Source: an uncultured Hyphomonadaceae bacterium
GTDB taxonomy: Bacteria > Pseudomonadota > Alphaproteobacteria > Caulobacterales > Hyphomonadaceae
Length of the DNA: 64,000 bases
NCBI GenBank assembly: GCA_913057945.1
Contig: CAJXOF010000006.1
Coordinates: forward strand, 124,001-188,000
Reading direction: 5' to 3'
In this document: positions 8,611 to 19,200 of the stretch, in pieces
Position numbering within the stretch: position 1 is the first letter of the stretch
Layout of the letters: each line of letters opens with the position of its first letter
Notes under the pieces: model-generated
Told to the model about the DNA's origin: nothing
Seen by the model: only the letters and a program-made list of their open reading frames with translations
Database searches by the model: none
Made by a program: the position numbers and the translations under genes

Positions 8611-9954
8611 ATGAGATACCTCCCCCTGTCCCCGAAAGACCGCGCAGAAATGCTGGCGACTATTGGCGCCGGGTCTGTCGAAGATTTTTTCACGGACGTT
8701 CCGGAAGCCGCGCGCCTGGGCCGCACGATCGAGGGCCTGCCGGACCATCAGGGGGAACTCGCTGTCGAGCGCTACATGACGAATCTCGCAGCAAAGAACC
8801 GCTCGGCCTCGTCCGGTCCATTCTTTGTCGGGGCGGGCGCCTACAAGCATCATGTTCCGGCTACGGTCGATATGGTGATCCAGCGGTCGGAATTCCTGAC
8901 GACGTATACGCCCTACCAGCCAGAGATCGCACAGGGCACGCTGCAGACCCTGTTCGAATTCCAGACCCAGGTCGCGGCCATGACCGCGATGGATGTGGCG
9001 AACGCCTCCATGTATGACGGCTCCACGGCCTGCGCCGAGGCGGCGATCATGGCGACGCGGGTGACGCGCCGGAAGAAGGTGATCCTGTCGGGCGGTCTTC
9101 ACCCGCACTATGCCGCCGCCACCAAAATGGTGTGCGAGGCGCAAGGGTTCGAAGTGGTCCAGCTGCCCGCAGCCGTGGATGGCGAGAATGCGCTGGCCGA
9201 TGCGGTAGACGACCAGACCGCTTGTGTCATTGGCCAGAGCCCGAACATTTTCGGCACGGTGACGGACCTTTCGAAGTCGGCTGATGCTGCCCATGAAAAG
9301 GGCGCGCTGCTCGTCTCCGTCTTCACCGAAGCGGTCTCGCTCGGCCTCGTCACGCCTCCGGGTGAGATGGGCGCGGACATCGCCGTCGGCGAGGGCCAGT
9401 CCATCGGTAACGGCCTCAATTTTGGCGGCCCCTATGTCGGCCTGTTCGCTTGTACCCAGAAACTGGTGCGCCAGATGCCGGGCCGCCTGTGCGGCGAGAC
9501 GGTGGATGCCGACGGCAATCGCGGTTTCGTGCTGACGCTCTCGACGCGGGAACAGCATATTCGCCGTGACAAGGCGACCTCGAACATCTGCACCAATTCC
9601 GGCCTCTGTGCGTTGGCCTTCACTGCCCACATGACGTTGCTGGGCGGGAAGGGGCTTGAACAGATGGCGTTGCTGAACCATGAAGCGGCCTGCGACCTCG
9701 CCGATGCGCTGGAAGCGGTGCCGGGCGTTGAAATCCTGACGCCGCGTTTCTTCAATGAATTTGCGTTCCGCACGCCGATGGATGCCGAAGCTGTGCTCGC
9801 CATGCTGGATGAGGCCGGCGTCGTCGGCGGCGTCCGCGCCAGCCGCCTGTTCCCCGAGGAGCATATGGGGGACGTGATTCTCTGCGCCGCCACCGAATGC
9901 ACGACGGCCGACGACATCGCCGCCTACGCCGCCGCCCTGAAGGAGATCGTCTGA
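8611..9954 (+). CDS. gcvPA: Glycine dehydrogenase (decarboxylating) subunit 1
   Basis: This is the N-terminal half of the P protein, encoded separately as in many bacteria. With subunit 2 it forms the PLP enzyme that decarboxylates glycine and loads the residue onto lipoyl-H protein. The 447 residues match the family. Recognisable blocks are [40 protein letters not shown] and [20 protein letters not shown] lies eight bases before the ATG. Its stop overlaps the gcvPB start (ATGA), implying translational coupling of the two subunits. Confidence 0.97.
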   Translation: MRYLPLSPKDRAEMLATIGAGSVEDFFTDVPEAARLGRTIEGLPDHQGELAVERYMTNLAAKNRSASSGPFFVGAGAYKHHVPATVDMVIQRSEFLTTYTPYQPEIAQGTLQTLFEFQTQVAAMTAMDVANASMYDGSTACAEAAIMATRVTRRKKVILSGGLHPHYAAATKMVCEAQGFEVVQLPAAVDGENALADAVDDQTACVIGQSPNIFGTVTDLSKSADAAHEKGALLVSVFTEAVSLGLVTPPGEMGADIAVGEGQSIGNGLNFGGPYVGLFACTQKLVRQMPGRLCGETVDADGNRGFVLTLSTREQHIRRDKATSNICTNSGLCALAFTAHMTLLGGKGLEQMALLNHEAACDLADALEAVPGVEILTPRFFNEFAFRTPMDAEAVLAMLDEAGVVGGVRASRLFPEEHMGDVILCAATECTTADDIAAYAAALKEIV

Positions 9955-11525
9955 TGACCATGAATACCCAAGGCCGCCCGACATCTCCCGCCCAATCGAC
10001 AAACCAGTCCGTGGACACCGTGTCCGGTTCCCGTGGCCTGTTGCAGGCCGAGGGTCTGATCTTCGAGGTTGGCACCGCGGAGACGACCGGCGTTGACCTG
10101 CCCAAGCCGACAAACCGCACCGGCCGTCTCGGCGGCGTCGCGCGGAGCCAGCCGACCGGCCTGCCGGGCCTGTCCGAACCGCAGACTGTGCGCCATTACA
10201 TGCGCCTCAGCCAGAAGAACTATGCCATCGACCTTGGCCTGTTCCCGCTGGGCAGCTGCACGATGAAACATAATCCCCGCCTCAACGAGAAGCTCGCGCG
10301 TTTGCCCGGCTTTGCGGATATCCACCCGCTGCAACCCCAGGCGACCGTACAGGGCGCGCTGGAGCTGATCGACGAATTGGCGACCTGGTTGAAGACGCTG
10401 ACGGGCATGCCCGCCGTCGCAATGAGCCCCAAGGCGGGTGCGCATGGCGAGTTCTGCGGAATGATGGCGATCCGTCAGGCGTTGGTCGCACGCGGTCAGG
10501 CCGAGACCCGCAAGCGCGTTCTGGTGCCCGCGTCCGCCCACGGAACGAATCCGGCGACCGCCGTCCAGTGCGGCTTCATCGTGGACGAGATCAAGGCCAA
10601 TGCTCACGGCCGCGTGAACATGGACGAGCTGAAAGCCAAGCTCGAAAAGTCTGACGATATTGCTGGCATCATGCTGACCAATCCGAACACGTGCGGTCTG
10701 TTCGAGACCGACATCAAGGAGATCGCCGACCTGATCCACGCGGCGGGCGGCTATTTCTACTGCGACGGCGCGAACTTCAATGCCATTGTTGGCCGGGTTC
10801 GCCCCGGCGACCTCGGCGTCGATGCGATGCACATCAATCTCCACAAGACCTTCTCCACCCCGCATGGCGGCGGCGGACCGGGCTCTGGCCCGACTGTGTT
10901 GTCAGACGCGCTCGCGCCGTACGCACCCGTGCCCTTCGTTGTGAAAGATGAAGACGGCGTCTTCCGCCTCGTCGAGGACATGGAAGGCGACGCCAGCGAG
11001 AGCTTCGGGCGCATGGTGGCCTTCCACGGCCAGATGGGCATGTTCGTCCGGGCACTGACCTATATGCTCAGCCACGGCGCAGACGGCCTGAAGCAGGCCT
11101 CTGAAGATGCAGTGTTGAACGCCAACTATATCCAGGCACGCCTGAAATCCGTCATGACCCCAGCCTTCGATGGCTATTGCATGCATGAGGCGCTGTTCTC
11201 GGACGCGTTCACCGCAGACGGGATCGAGACCATCGACATTGCCAAGTCGCTGATTGACGAGGGCTACCACCCGATGACCATGTACTTCCCGCTGGTCGTG
11301 CATGGGGCGATGCTGATCGAGCCGACCGAGTCGGAATCGAAGGCTGAGCTGGATCGCTTCTGTGACTCGCTGGAATCGATTGCCCGGCGTGCGGCGCAAG
11401 GCGATGAAGCGATGAAGGGCGCGCCCTATCTCGCCCCGATGCGCCGGCTCGATGAGACGCAAGCAGCGCGCAAGCCTGTGCTCAAATGGACGCCGCCAGA
11501 AACGAGTTCCGTCGCGGCGGAATAG
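9954..11525 (+). CDS. gcvPB: Glycine dehydrogenase (decarboxylating) subunit 2
   Basis: This is the C-terminal, PLP-binding half of the glycine decarboxylase. The 523-residue protein shows LGSCTMKHNPRLNE, SAHGTNPATA, NPNTCGLFE and the PLP-lysine region HINLHKTFSTPHGGGGPG. The start at 9954 overlaps the gcvPA stop as ATGA; a longer in-frame version from 9897 would overlap gcvPA by 58 bases and is not needed. The operon ends here, three bases from the stop of the convergent acyltransferase gene, with no room for a separate terminator. Confidence 0.97.
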   Translation: MTMNTQGRPTSPAQSTNQSVDTVSGSRGLLQAEGLIFEVGTAETTGVDLPKPTNRTGRLGGVARSQPTGLPGLSEPQTVRHYMRLSQKNYAIDLGLFPLGSCTMKHNPRLNEKLARLPGFADIHPLQPQATVQGALELIDELATWLKTLTGMPAVAMSPKAGAHGEFCGMMAIRQALVARGQAETRKRVLVPASAHGTNPATAVQCGFIVDEIKANAHGRVNMDELKAKLEKSDDIAGIMLTNPNTCGLFETDIKEIADLIHAAGGYFYCDGANFNAIVGRVRPGDLGVDAMHINLHKTFSTPHGGGGPGSGPTVLSDALAPYAPVPFVVKDEDGVFRLVEDMEGDASESFGRMVAFHGQMGMFVRALTYMLSHGADGLKQASEDAVLNANYIQARLKSVMTPAFDGYCMHEALFSDAFTADGIETIDIAKSLIDEGYHPMTMYFPLVVHGAMLIEPTESESKAELDRFCDSLESIARRAAQGDEAMKGAPYLAPMRRLDETQAARKPVLKWTPPETSSVAAE

Positions 11526-11528
11526 GGA

Positions 11529-12905
11529 TCAGGGCGCAACCTGGCCGAGCGGCTTTGGTCGCTCGCGCCGGAAAATGGCGGCCCGCGCCTTGGCGAAACC
11601 GACAATCATTGGGCGCTCGATGAAGCGATAGGTCAGCGCGGCGACGATCAGGCAGGTTGCCAGTGCCACGATGTAGAGCACGATATTGTCGAGTGGCCCT
11701 GCATGTCCCGTCTGGAAGACCGGCGCCAGAACAGGGATCTTCGCCAGCTCTGCGAATCCGAGCCGGATGGGCGCCAGCAGGATCGGATGACACAAATAGA
11801 GCGAGAATGACCAGTCGCCGACACGTGCAAGGCCCCGGTAGATGCGTGCCAGGCCGGGCTTCATGGCCCGGATCCGCGCCGGCATGGCTTGCCCGCCCAG
11901 CCAGCCGCCCCAGAACACTGCTGCCATCGCCATGCCGCCGACTATGATCGACATGAGGGTCGCGGCCGAGCGTGCGCCCCAGGGGGCCGTGTCGAGCAGA
12001 TTGTAGCCGAGTCCGATCAGCCCGGCGACCAAGGCGCCTGCGCCAGCCGGGACAAGCCAGGCTTGCCGGTGCCTCAGCTCAAGCGTGGCGAACCCGTAAA
12101 CCAGCAGTGTGCAGGGCAGGCCGAACCAGAAGACGCGGCCCCACATCATCAGATCTGCATCATCAAGGCCCTGCAAGCCGAGAGACGCCGTCATCCAGAG
12201 CACGGCCACCATCGTAACCGCTCCGCTGCGCCATGCGACGCCGGAACTGACCAGCAGGCCGACCACGGCGCCCATGATGAATTCCATCGTCATGGGATAG
12301 AAAATCAGCGCCCGGTAGTCCGCGCCGAAAGGTTCGGTGAAACCGATCAGGGTCCCGCCGGCAATGGCGCCGCCCCATGCGAGCAGCACCCATAGCCAGG
12401 TGCGCCGGGGCAGCAGGAGCAGGAAGGTGAAGGCGACATAGAAGTAGATCTCATGCACCAACGTCCAGCCAACTCCCAGCACGGGATGGGCATTTTGTGG
12501 CACGAGCAGGAAGGATTTGATCAGGTACGGGATTAGGGGCTGGCCCTGGCTGACACGTTGCCAGCCCTCGCCGAGGCCGAAATCATTGTACACGAAGAAC
12601 ATCAGCGTCATGACGCCCGCGAAAATCCACCAGAGCGGATAGATCCGGGTGACGCGGGCGAACAGGAAATCGAGGCTGGACCGGATGCCGGGTTTCATGC
12701 CCTCGGTCACATAGACCATGATGAAGCCTGAGATCACAAAGAACAGGTCCACACCGGCATAGCCGTTCGAAATGAAGCCATTCAGGAGGGGAAGCTCCTG
12801 CAGGTCATTCTTTCCAATGGCCAGAATTTCCATCGCGCGAATATGGTAGATAACGACCAGCAATGCCGCCATGCCGCGCAGGATTTGGATGGACTGAAGT
12901 TTCAT
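11529..12905 (-). CDS. Acyltransferase 3 family membrane protein (OafA/YrhL-like)
   Basis: This 458-residue integral membrane protein has about ten helices. It starts MKLQSIQILRGMAALLVVIYH and carries the family's conserved His and FFVISGFIM segment; the end shows SFSLYLCHPI and FIERPM. Such proteins O-acetylate or otherwise acylate exopolysaccharide, O-antigen, peptidoglycan or other glycans. The acceptor is unknown because no polysaccharide cluster adjoins it. The ATG at 12905 is preferred over one 29 codons upstream because GAGAGGAC precedes it at normal distance and the protein then begins with the canonical family N-terminus. Confidence 0.88.
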   Translation of the reverse strand: MKLQSIQILRGMAALLVVIYHIRAMEILAIGKNDLQELPLLNGFISNGYAGVDLFFVISGFIMVYVTEGMKPGIRSSLDFLFARVTRIYPLWWIFAGVMTLMFFVYNDFGLGEGWQRVSQGQPLIPYLIKSFLLVPQNAHPVLGVGWTLVHEIYFYVAFTFLLLLPRRTWLWVLLAWGGAIAGGTLIGFTEPFGADYRALIFYPMTMEFIMGAVVGLLVSSGVAWRSGAVTMVAVLWMTASLGLQGLDDADLMMWGRVFWFGLPCTLLVYGFATLELRHRQAWLVPAGAGALVAGLIGLGYNLLDTAPWGARSAATLMSIIVGGMAMAAVFWGGWLGGQAMPARIRAMKPGLARIYRGLARVGDWSFSLYLCHPILLAPIRLGFAELAKIPVLAPVFQTGHAGPLDNIVLYIVALATCLIVAALTYRFIERPMIVGFAKARAAIFRRERPKPLGQVAP

Positions 12906-13043
12906 GCCGTCCTCTCGCCAAGTTGCCGCGCATGACAGCAAGAATTCGCATTTTGTAGCAATCAGGTAACGCAGACACCAGACTTTGACCACATCCTGCC
13001 GATAGAACTGGCGGCGCCCTAATATTTCACCATATTCAGCATC

Positions 13044-13391
13044 ATGGCCGACGATGAAACCCCCACGCCAAGCGATCAGAGCGAGACGTCAAAGTCCGCG
13101 GCCGGGCTGCGCAATGGCGTGAACGTAGCGTTCCGCCAGATCCTGGCGCTGACCGGCCTGATCATGATCGTCGTAGCCATTCCGATTGCGTTCGTGACGC
13201 CAATCATTCCGGTGGGCCTGCCGATCGCCATTGTGGGGGTCGTGCTGCTTGGCCGCAATGCTATGTGGGGCCGGCGCTGGATGGAGAGCGTGCTGGCCCG
13301 GCATCCTCGCGTCGAGCGCTTTGCCCCTAATTGGCTCATGCGGCTTGTCTTTGGCCGGGATAAGAAAGACCCTTTCAAACCGGATACGTAG
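13044..13391 (+). CDS. Small membrane protein of unknown function
   Basis: This 115-residue protein has a polar, Ser/Thr/Asp-rich N-terminus of about 28 residues, then two close membrane helices (about 33-51 and 54-70) forming a hairpin around a Pro/Gly-rich turn (TPIIPVGLPIA), and a basic C-terminal tail. This resembles the short PGPGW-type putative membrane proteins, but the exact motif is not present. It is divergent from the acyltransferase gene across a 138-base gap and is followed by the amidohydrolase genes. Confidence 0.65.
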   Translation: MADDETPTPSDQSETSKSAAGLRNGVNVAFRQILALTGLIMIVVAIPIAFVTPIIPVGLPIAIVGVVLLGRNAMWGRRWMESVLARHPRVERFAPNWLMRLVFGRDKKDPFKPDT

Positions 13392-13516
13392 AAGCAAATT
13401 GCCGCAGATGTGGCGGGTCTGGAAGAAATTCACGTCTGTTTCCGGATCAGGCCTTGAAGCGCCGGGAAATGTCAGCAGTATGCCGGGACCTATCTGCGGA
13501 CACGGGGCGACAGAAG

Positions 13517-14929
13517 ATGCGGACATTATTTGGGGTGGCGGCTGCCTGCGCGGCAGCCTTGATGCTTTCGGCGTGCGGCGGAGGTGACGATGCCAAGAAG
13601 ACGGCATCGGCGGACGAGGCGTTCGACCGCAATCCTTATCCCTCTACCTATACGCCCTTTCCGAACGCGCCGGTCCTGATCACGAATGCCACCATTCTGG
13701 ATGGTGAAGGCAATCTGATCGAGGATGGCAGCCTGCTGTTGCAGGATGGCAAGATCGTTGCCCTCGGTGCCGACATCGAAGCGCCGGACGAGGCCGAGAC
13801 CATTGACGCCACAGGCCGCTGGGTCACGCCCGGCATCATCGACAATCACAGCCATCTCGGTGTCTATCCTTCGCCCGGTGTCACCGCGCATGGGGATGGC
13901 AATGAAATTTCCGGACCTGTCACGGCGGAAGTCTGGTCCGAGCATGGCGTGTGGCCGCAGGATCCGGGCTTCACCCGCGCCATCGCTGGCGGCATCACCT
14001 CCCTGCAAGTGCTTCCCGGAAGTGCCAATCTATTTGGCGGACGGGGCGTGATCCTGAAGAACGTGCCCAGCCGGACGGTTCAGGGCATGAAGTTTCCTGA
14101 CGCGCCCTACACGCTGAAAATGGCCTGCGGGGAGAACCCCAAGCGCGTCTATGGCTATGGCAATGGCGGGTTTCCGGGCGGGGCTCCGTATTCGCGGATG
14201 GGCAATGTTGCCGGCTATCGGCAGGCCTGGATCCGCGCAGCCGAATACAAGAGCAAATGGGAAAAGTTCGAAAGCGAAGGCGGCGACCCGCCAACGCGCG
14301 ATCTCGAACTCGATACGCTGGCCGGGGTCCTGAACGGCGATATCCTCGTGCACATGCATTGCTACCGTGCCGACGAGATGGCGCAAATCATGGATATGTC
14401 GAAGGAGTTTGGCTACAAGGTCACCGCCTTCCACCATGCCGTCGAAAGCTACAAGATTGCCGACAAGCTGGCCGAATATGGCGCCTGTTCGTCAATGTGG
14501 GCCGATTGGTGGGGCTTCAAGATGGAAGCCTATGACGGGATCCGGGAAAACATCCCGATGGTCCACAAGGCTGGCGCCTGTGCCATTGTCCATTCCGATA
14601 GCGAAGTTGGCATCCAGCGTCTCAATCAGGAAGCCGCAAAGGCCTGGTCTGATGGCAAGAAGGTCGGGATCGACATTCCGAAAGAGGTCGCCTGGACCTG
14701 GCTGTCCCTGAACCCGGCCAAATCGCTCGGCATTGACGACCGGACCGGCAGCCTGAAACCTGGCAAGATGGCGGATGTCGTCATTTGGTCCGGGGACCCG
14801 TTCAGCGTTTACTCCAAGGCCGACCAGGTCTTCATCGACGGCGCGCTGATGTTTGATCGCGACCATCCTGAAACCAATCCTGTCATGGACTTTGAAATCG
14901 GCCAGCCTGGTGAAGGAGACCGGAAATGA
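13517..14929 (+). CDS. Amidohydrolase-family lipoprotein, metal-binding
   Basis: This 470-residue exported enzyme has a signal peptide with lipobox LSAC (Cys20). The amidohydrolase (imidazolonepropionase-like) barrel follows: an N-terminal beta domain (LITNATILDGEG), metal motif HSH in IIDNHSHLG, later metal residues in VHMHCYRADE and AFHHAVESY, and an Asp in IVHSDSEVG. Such proteins hydrolyse cyclic amides or dipeptides; the substrate is unknown. The ATG at 13517 is preferred over one 21 codons upstream because it leads straight into the signal peptide. The last four bases overlap the next gene. Confidence 0.85.
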   Translation: MRTLFGVAAACAAALMLSACGGGDDAKKTASADEAFDRNPYPSTYTPFPNAPVLITNATILDGEGNLIEDGSLLLQDGKIVALGADIEAPDEAETIDATGRWVTPGIIDNHSHLGVYPSPGVTAHGDGNEISGPVTAEVWSEHGVWPQDPGFTRAIAGGITSLQVLPGSANLFGGRGVILKNVPSRTVQGMKFPDAPYTLKMACGENPKRVYGYGNGGFPGGAPYSRMGNVAGYRQAWIRAAEYKSKWEKFESEGGDPPTRDLELDTLAGVLNGDILVHMHCYRADEMAQIMDMSKEFGYKVTAFHHAVESYKIADKLAEYGACSSMWADWWGFKMEAYDGIRENIPMVHKAGACAIVHSDSEVGIQRLNQEAAKAWSDGKKVGIDIPKEVAWTWLSLNPAKSLGIDDRTGSLKPGKMADVVIWSGDPFSVYSKADQVFIDGALMFDRDHPETNPVMDFEIGQPGEGDRK

Positions 14930-16197
14930 TCCGCACACTACTCACAAGCGTTGCCGCCTTGGGGCTCGCAACCGCGCCTGCGCTCGCCGAAACATTCGTT
15001 ATTCGCGGTGAAACAGTTTGGACCGGTACCGCGCAGGGCGTGATCGAAAACGGAATTGTCGTCATCGAAGACGACCGGATCGTTTCGGTTGGCGGCTCTG
15101 GCACAGAAGTGCCGGACGGCGCGACGGAGATTACGGCGGCGTGGGTCACCCCAGGCCTGATCGCCGCCTTCTCCCAGACAGGTCTGGTGGAAGTCGACGC
15201 CGAGGATTCGACCAATGACACAGCTGCGGCGATGTCTGGCTTCTCAGCCGCGCTGAATGCCGCCGATGGCTTCAATCCGGATGCGACCGCGATTGATGTC
15301 ACCCGCATCGAAGGGTTCACCCGTTTGGTCGTGGCCCCGGACACCGGAAACTCGCTGTTTGCCGGACAGGGTTTTGTGGCGGATGCAAGTGGCGACCTGG
15401 ATACCGAACTGGACGAAAAAGTCTTCGCCTTCATCAAGCTGGGTGAAGCGGGGGCCGGCCTCGCCGGGGGCTCGCGTCAGTCGGCCATGACGCTGCTTCG
15501 CGCTGCGCTGGATGATGCGCGCAGCTATCCTGCGCGCTACATCACCCAGAATGACGGTGCCGTGCTGAACCGGGTCGACGCACAGGCCCTGGCGCCAGCC
15601 GCGCGCGGCCAGCAGCTGATCCTTGTCCAGGCGAGTCGCGCCAGCGATCTCAACGCCATCATGGACCTGGCAGAGGATGAGCCGTCGCTGAAATTTGTGA
15701 TCGTTGGCGCGGACGAGGCGTGGCGCGTGGCCCCGCGGCTGGCTGAAACGGGCACTCCCGTCATCATTGATGCGTTCTCCAATTTACCGGCCTCTTTTGA
15801 GAAACTGGCGGCCACGTCGGAGAATGCAGCCCGACTGGCCGAAGCGGGCGCGATCTTTGCCATCGCGAATGTGGGCGATGGTAGCCATCAGGCGCGCCTC
15901 GCGACACAGTTGGCCGGCAATGCCGTGGCCAATGGCCTGTCCTTCGATGACGCGATGATCGCGCTGACCAGTGCGCCAGCAGACATTTTTGGTCTCACCG
16001 GCTTTGGTCGCCTCGCGCCAGGGGCTCATGCTGATGTGGTGGCGTGGGATGGTGATCCGCTGGAAATCGTGTCCAGTCCTGTTGCCGTCATCATTGATGG
16101 TGAGCAGCAGTCAATGGAATCCCGCCAGACCCGTCTGCGGGACCGCTATCTCAACCTCGACGAATCCGAACGGCCCCATGCCTATACGCGGCCGTAA
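14926..16197 (+). CDS. Exported amidohydrolase-like protein lacking metal ligands
   Basis: This 423-residue protein has a Sec signal peptide (cleavage about APALA-ET) and the same fold outline as its upstream neighbour: FVIRGETVWTGT, VIEDDRIVSVGG, VTPGLIAAF and a C-terminal GRLAPGAHADVVAWDGDPLE. Lined up by eye with the first gene, the metal residues are all replaced: HSH by AFSQ, HMHCYRADE by VQASRASD, FHHAVES by VGADEAW, and HSDSE by NVGDG. It is therefore probably not a metal-dependent hydrolase. The ATGA overlap with the intact paralogue suggests equal production and perhaps a heteromeric complex. Confidence 0.82.
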   Translation: MIRTLLTSVAALGLATAPALAETFVIRGETVWTGTAQGVIENGIVVIEDDRIVSVGGSGTEVPDGATEITAAWVTPGLIAAFSQTGLVEVDAEDSTNDTAAAMSGFSAALNAADGFNPDATAIDVTRIEGFTRLVVAPDTGNSLFAGQGFVADASGDLDTELDEKVFAFIKLGEAGAGLAGGSRQSAMTLLRAALDDARSYPARYITQNDGAVLNRVDAQALAPAARGQQLILVQASRASDLNAIMDLAEDEPSLKFVIVGADEAWRVAPRLAETGTPVIIDAFSNLPASFEKLAATSENAARLAEAGAIFAIANVGDGSHQARLATQLAGNAVANGLSFDDAMIALTSAPADIFGLTGFGRLAPGAHADVVAWDGDPLEIVSSPVAVIIDGEQQSMESRQTRLRDRYLNLDESERPHAYTRP

Positions 16198-16209
16198 GGA
16201 AGACGCGTC

Positions 16210-19200
16210 CTATTGCTGGGCGCGGGCGTTCAGGTTTTCGATCAGTTCGGGCGTGATGGACCCCGTCACCGCCAGAGACTGATTGCTCTGGTAGTCACGG
16301 ATGGCGGTGGCTGTATCGGGGCCGAGCGCGCCGTCAGCTGAACCGATGTTGTAGCCCAGTGCTGTTAGTGCCAATTGCGTCGCCCTGACCTGGGCTGGAT
16401 TTCCGAGATCCCAGGCCTGCGCGCCGAACCGGCCGTTTGCAGCGGCATTTGCGCGGGAGGGGCGCCAGTCTTCCGACTGGAACCGGGCGTGGTTCACGGC
16501 TTCCTGGGAAACCCGTTGGGAGAGCTCCATCACCTTAGCGGGTGCGCCGGCATCTCCATTCTTCGCAGCGATCATGAACCAGTAGAGCGCTTCGGTCAGG
16601 TTCGGGCTGATGCCCAGACCCTGCTCGTACAGCACGCCCAGATTGTACTGGCTGTCGACGATGCCGAACTCGGCGCCCTTGCGAAACCATTCCACGGCGC
16701 CAGCATAGGTCTGGTCGCCACCTTCGCCTTCGGCCATGAAGACAGCAAGGTCATGCATCGCCTTCACATTGCCGCCACGCGCGGCTTTCTCGGTCCAGTC
16801 CCGCGCAAGGGTCAGGTCTTTCGGCACGCCCGTGCCTTTTTCATGTAGTTTCGATAACGTGTACTGAGCGATAGGCAGGCCCTTGTCCGCGCTCTCGCGC
16901 ATCAAGGCGGCGCCCCCCTTGAGATTGCCATCGGCAAGTTGCTGCTGGGCCAGTTGGAACTGCGCAATGCCATTTCCGGTCGCGGCCGCGTTCGCCAATT
17001 TGCCCACGGGAGGGATGGGGGCAAAAGTCTTTGCAGGTTCGACGCGCGCACTCGCAAGGACCGGCGTGGGCTCAACCAACTCGATGGAGGCTTCGGTTTC
17101 GGCTGCAGGTTCTACCAATTCGGGATCCGAGACACCGGTCTCGGTTTCGAACGGGACTGCCCCAGCCTCTTCAAACAGTAATGCATCTTCAGTTATTGCC
17201 GCATCGTTTGTTTGCGGCATATCGGCTTCCGCGACGCTGACTGCCGCCATGTCGGCTGGCGCCGCGACCTCTGCGATCGCCGCAGGTGCCTGCTTGCCGC
17301 GAAGATAGAGATATCCGCCTACCGCAGCGCCCGTGATCACCACGGCAGAGGCCGCAGCATAGAGCGGGAGCTTTCCGTTTCCGCCGAGGCGGGCCCCTTT
17401 GTCAGCGCGGTCGGTCGACGTTCCGGCACTGAGGTTTGTGTCCTTGCGACCGGAAGAGGCCGCAATGGCGGCGCGACGGGCCATGTCTATGTAATTCGCC
17501 GCAGGTTCTTCGGGCTCGGGGGCACTCTCGGCCACATCCTCGGTCTCCGTCAGGGCGCTGACCTCTTCAGCCGTGTCGGTATCTGTGTCGAATTCATCCT
17601 CCTCGAAGATATCCGACTCCCGTGCTTCGGTCCGGCTGTCCTCGTAATCGTCAAGGCCGGCCATAGGGTCCAGAGCGACGGCCATCTCGTCATCCTCGGT
17701 GTCGGAAAATGCGTCGTAGAAATCGTCTTCCGCATTATCCAGGCCAGAATCGGCGTCCAAATCATCGCTGGCGAGACCGTAGTCTTCCTCATAGGCCTTG
17801 GACTGAGGTTCGGCGTCCGTTTCAACCTCGATCTCAACCTCAGCCGGCTCATCCGTTTCGGTCCAGTCGGCCAGGAAAGTTTCGCTGCCGTCTGCAGTGG
17901 CTGAGTCCTGCGGCAGGCCTGGCTCGAATTCCGCATCATATTCGTCAGCCAGGAAATCAGAAGAGTTATCGTCCTCCTGGAATTCCTCCAGCAGACGATC
18001 AGTCTCATTGATCGCTTCCATTGTTGCCAGATCTTTCGGTTCCGTTTTTGCGGACTCGAATGGCGCAGCCGTGTCTTCCAGCATTTCCAGGCGGGTGGCG
18101 AGAGATGCCATTGCCTTCTGGATGGGAGACAGGGACATGGCGGTCTGGGTCTGGACTTCTTCGAGACGTTCCGAGATGCCTGACAGAGCTTCGGACAGTT
18201 TCAGGTCCGCCCGCTTGCGGTTCTCGTCGATCTCGCCTGCGAGTGTTTGAAGCGCCTTGTCCTGGCGCGCCTGGAGGCGGCTTGCAACGGTGGCGACCTG
18301 ATCGCCAATTTGGGAAATGGCTTCTGCGCTGCGTTGCTCGCTGGCGTTCACACGCTTGTCCAGATTTGCCCCGAAGTCTTCCATCCGGCTGCCAACCAAG
18401 TCCCCGATACGTTCAATTTCCGAGGAGACCTTGTCCATGTCCTGTGTCTGGCGGTCTTCTCCGGCCGTGAGCTTTTCACGGACATCGTCGAGCCCTGATT
18501 TCAGGTCTGCGACAGTTTCCTCGCTGGTGCCCGTCGCGGCGCGCGCAATCTCCTCGGCCAGCTCTGCGCGGGCGGTGTCGACGGTGCTGCGCACGGTCGA
18601 CATGATTTCTTCAAAGCGCGACTCGAATTCTGCTCGCAGGCGGTCGGCCAGATCAGGCTCGACGGTCTTCGACAGGGTTTCGATCTTTGCGTCGAGATTG
18701 TTGAAAGTGGATTCAAGGCTGAGCAGGGCCGCGTCCGTGGTGGTCTCTGCGCGGTTGAGGCGGTCCTGCGTTCGCGTCAGCGTGTCTTCCACGCGTTCCA
18801 TCGACTGCGCCACACGGGTCTCGACGCCAGCCAGACGCTCATCGGTCTTGTCTACGCCGGAGAGACGAAGGTTCACATGCGTTTCGAGGTTCGATAGCCG
18901 GTCAGCCAGTTCGCGTGCGGTGCCTTCGGCGCGCAATTCGGCCTGATCTACAGCGCGTTCGACGCGGGAGGCGGCATCGGAGAGCGTATGCTCGACCTTC
19001 ACTTCCATGCTTTCGACGCGGTCGGTGAGGTCGGCGAACCCGGTTTCCACCCGGCCCTTGATGGCCTGGGTTTCATTTTGTGCAAGTTCACTTTCCTCGA
19101 ATACATGGCTGGCAAGCTTGCCCAGCGCCTGTTCGAGAGATTTCAATGCTTCGAGGTTTTCCCGCGAGGAGTCGTCAGCTTCCAGCTTCTGCACCTTCGA

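Noticed and set aside
8167..10113. Leftward 648-codon frame opposite gcvH and gcvPA
   Set aside because: It is antisense to two clearly identified glycine cleavage genes and has no domain.
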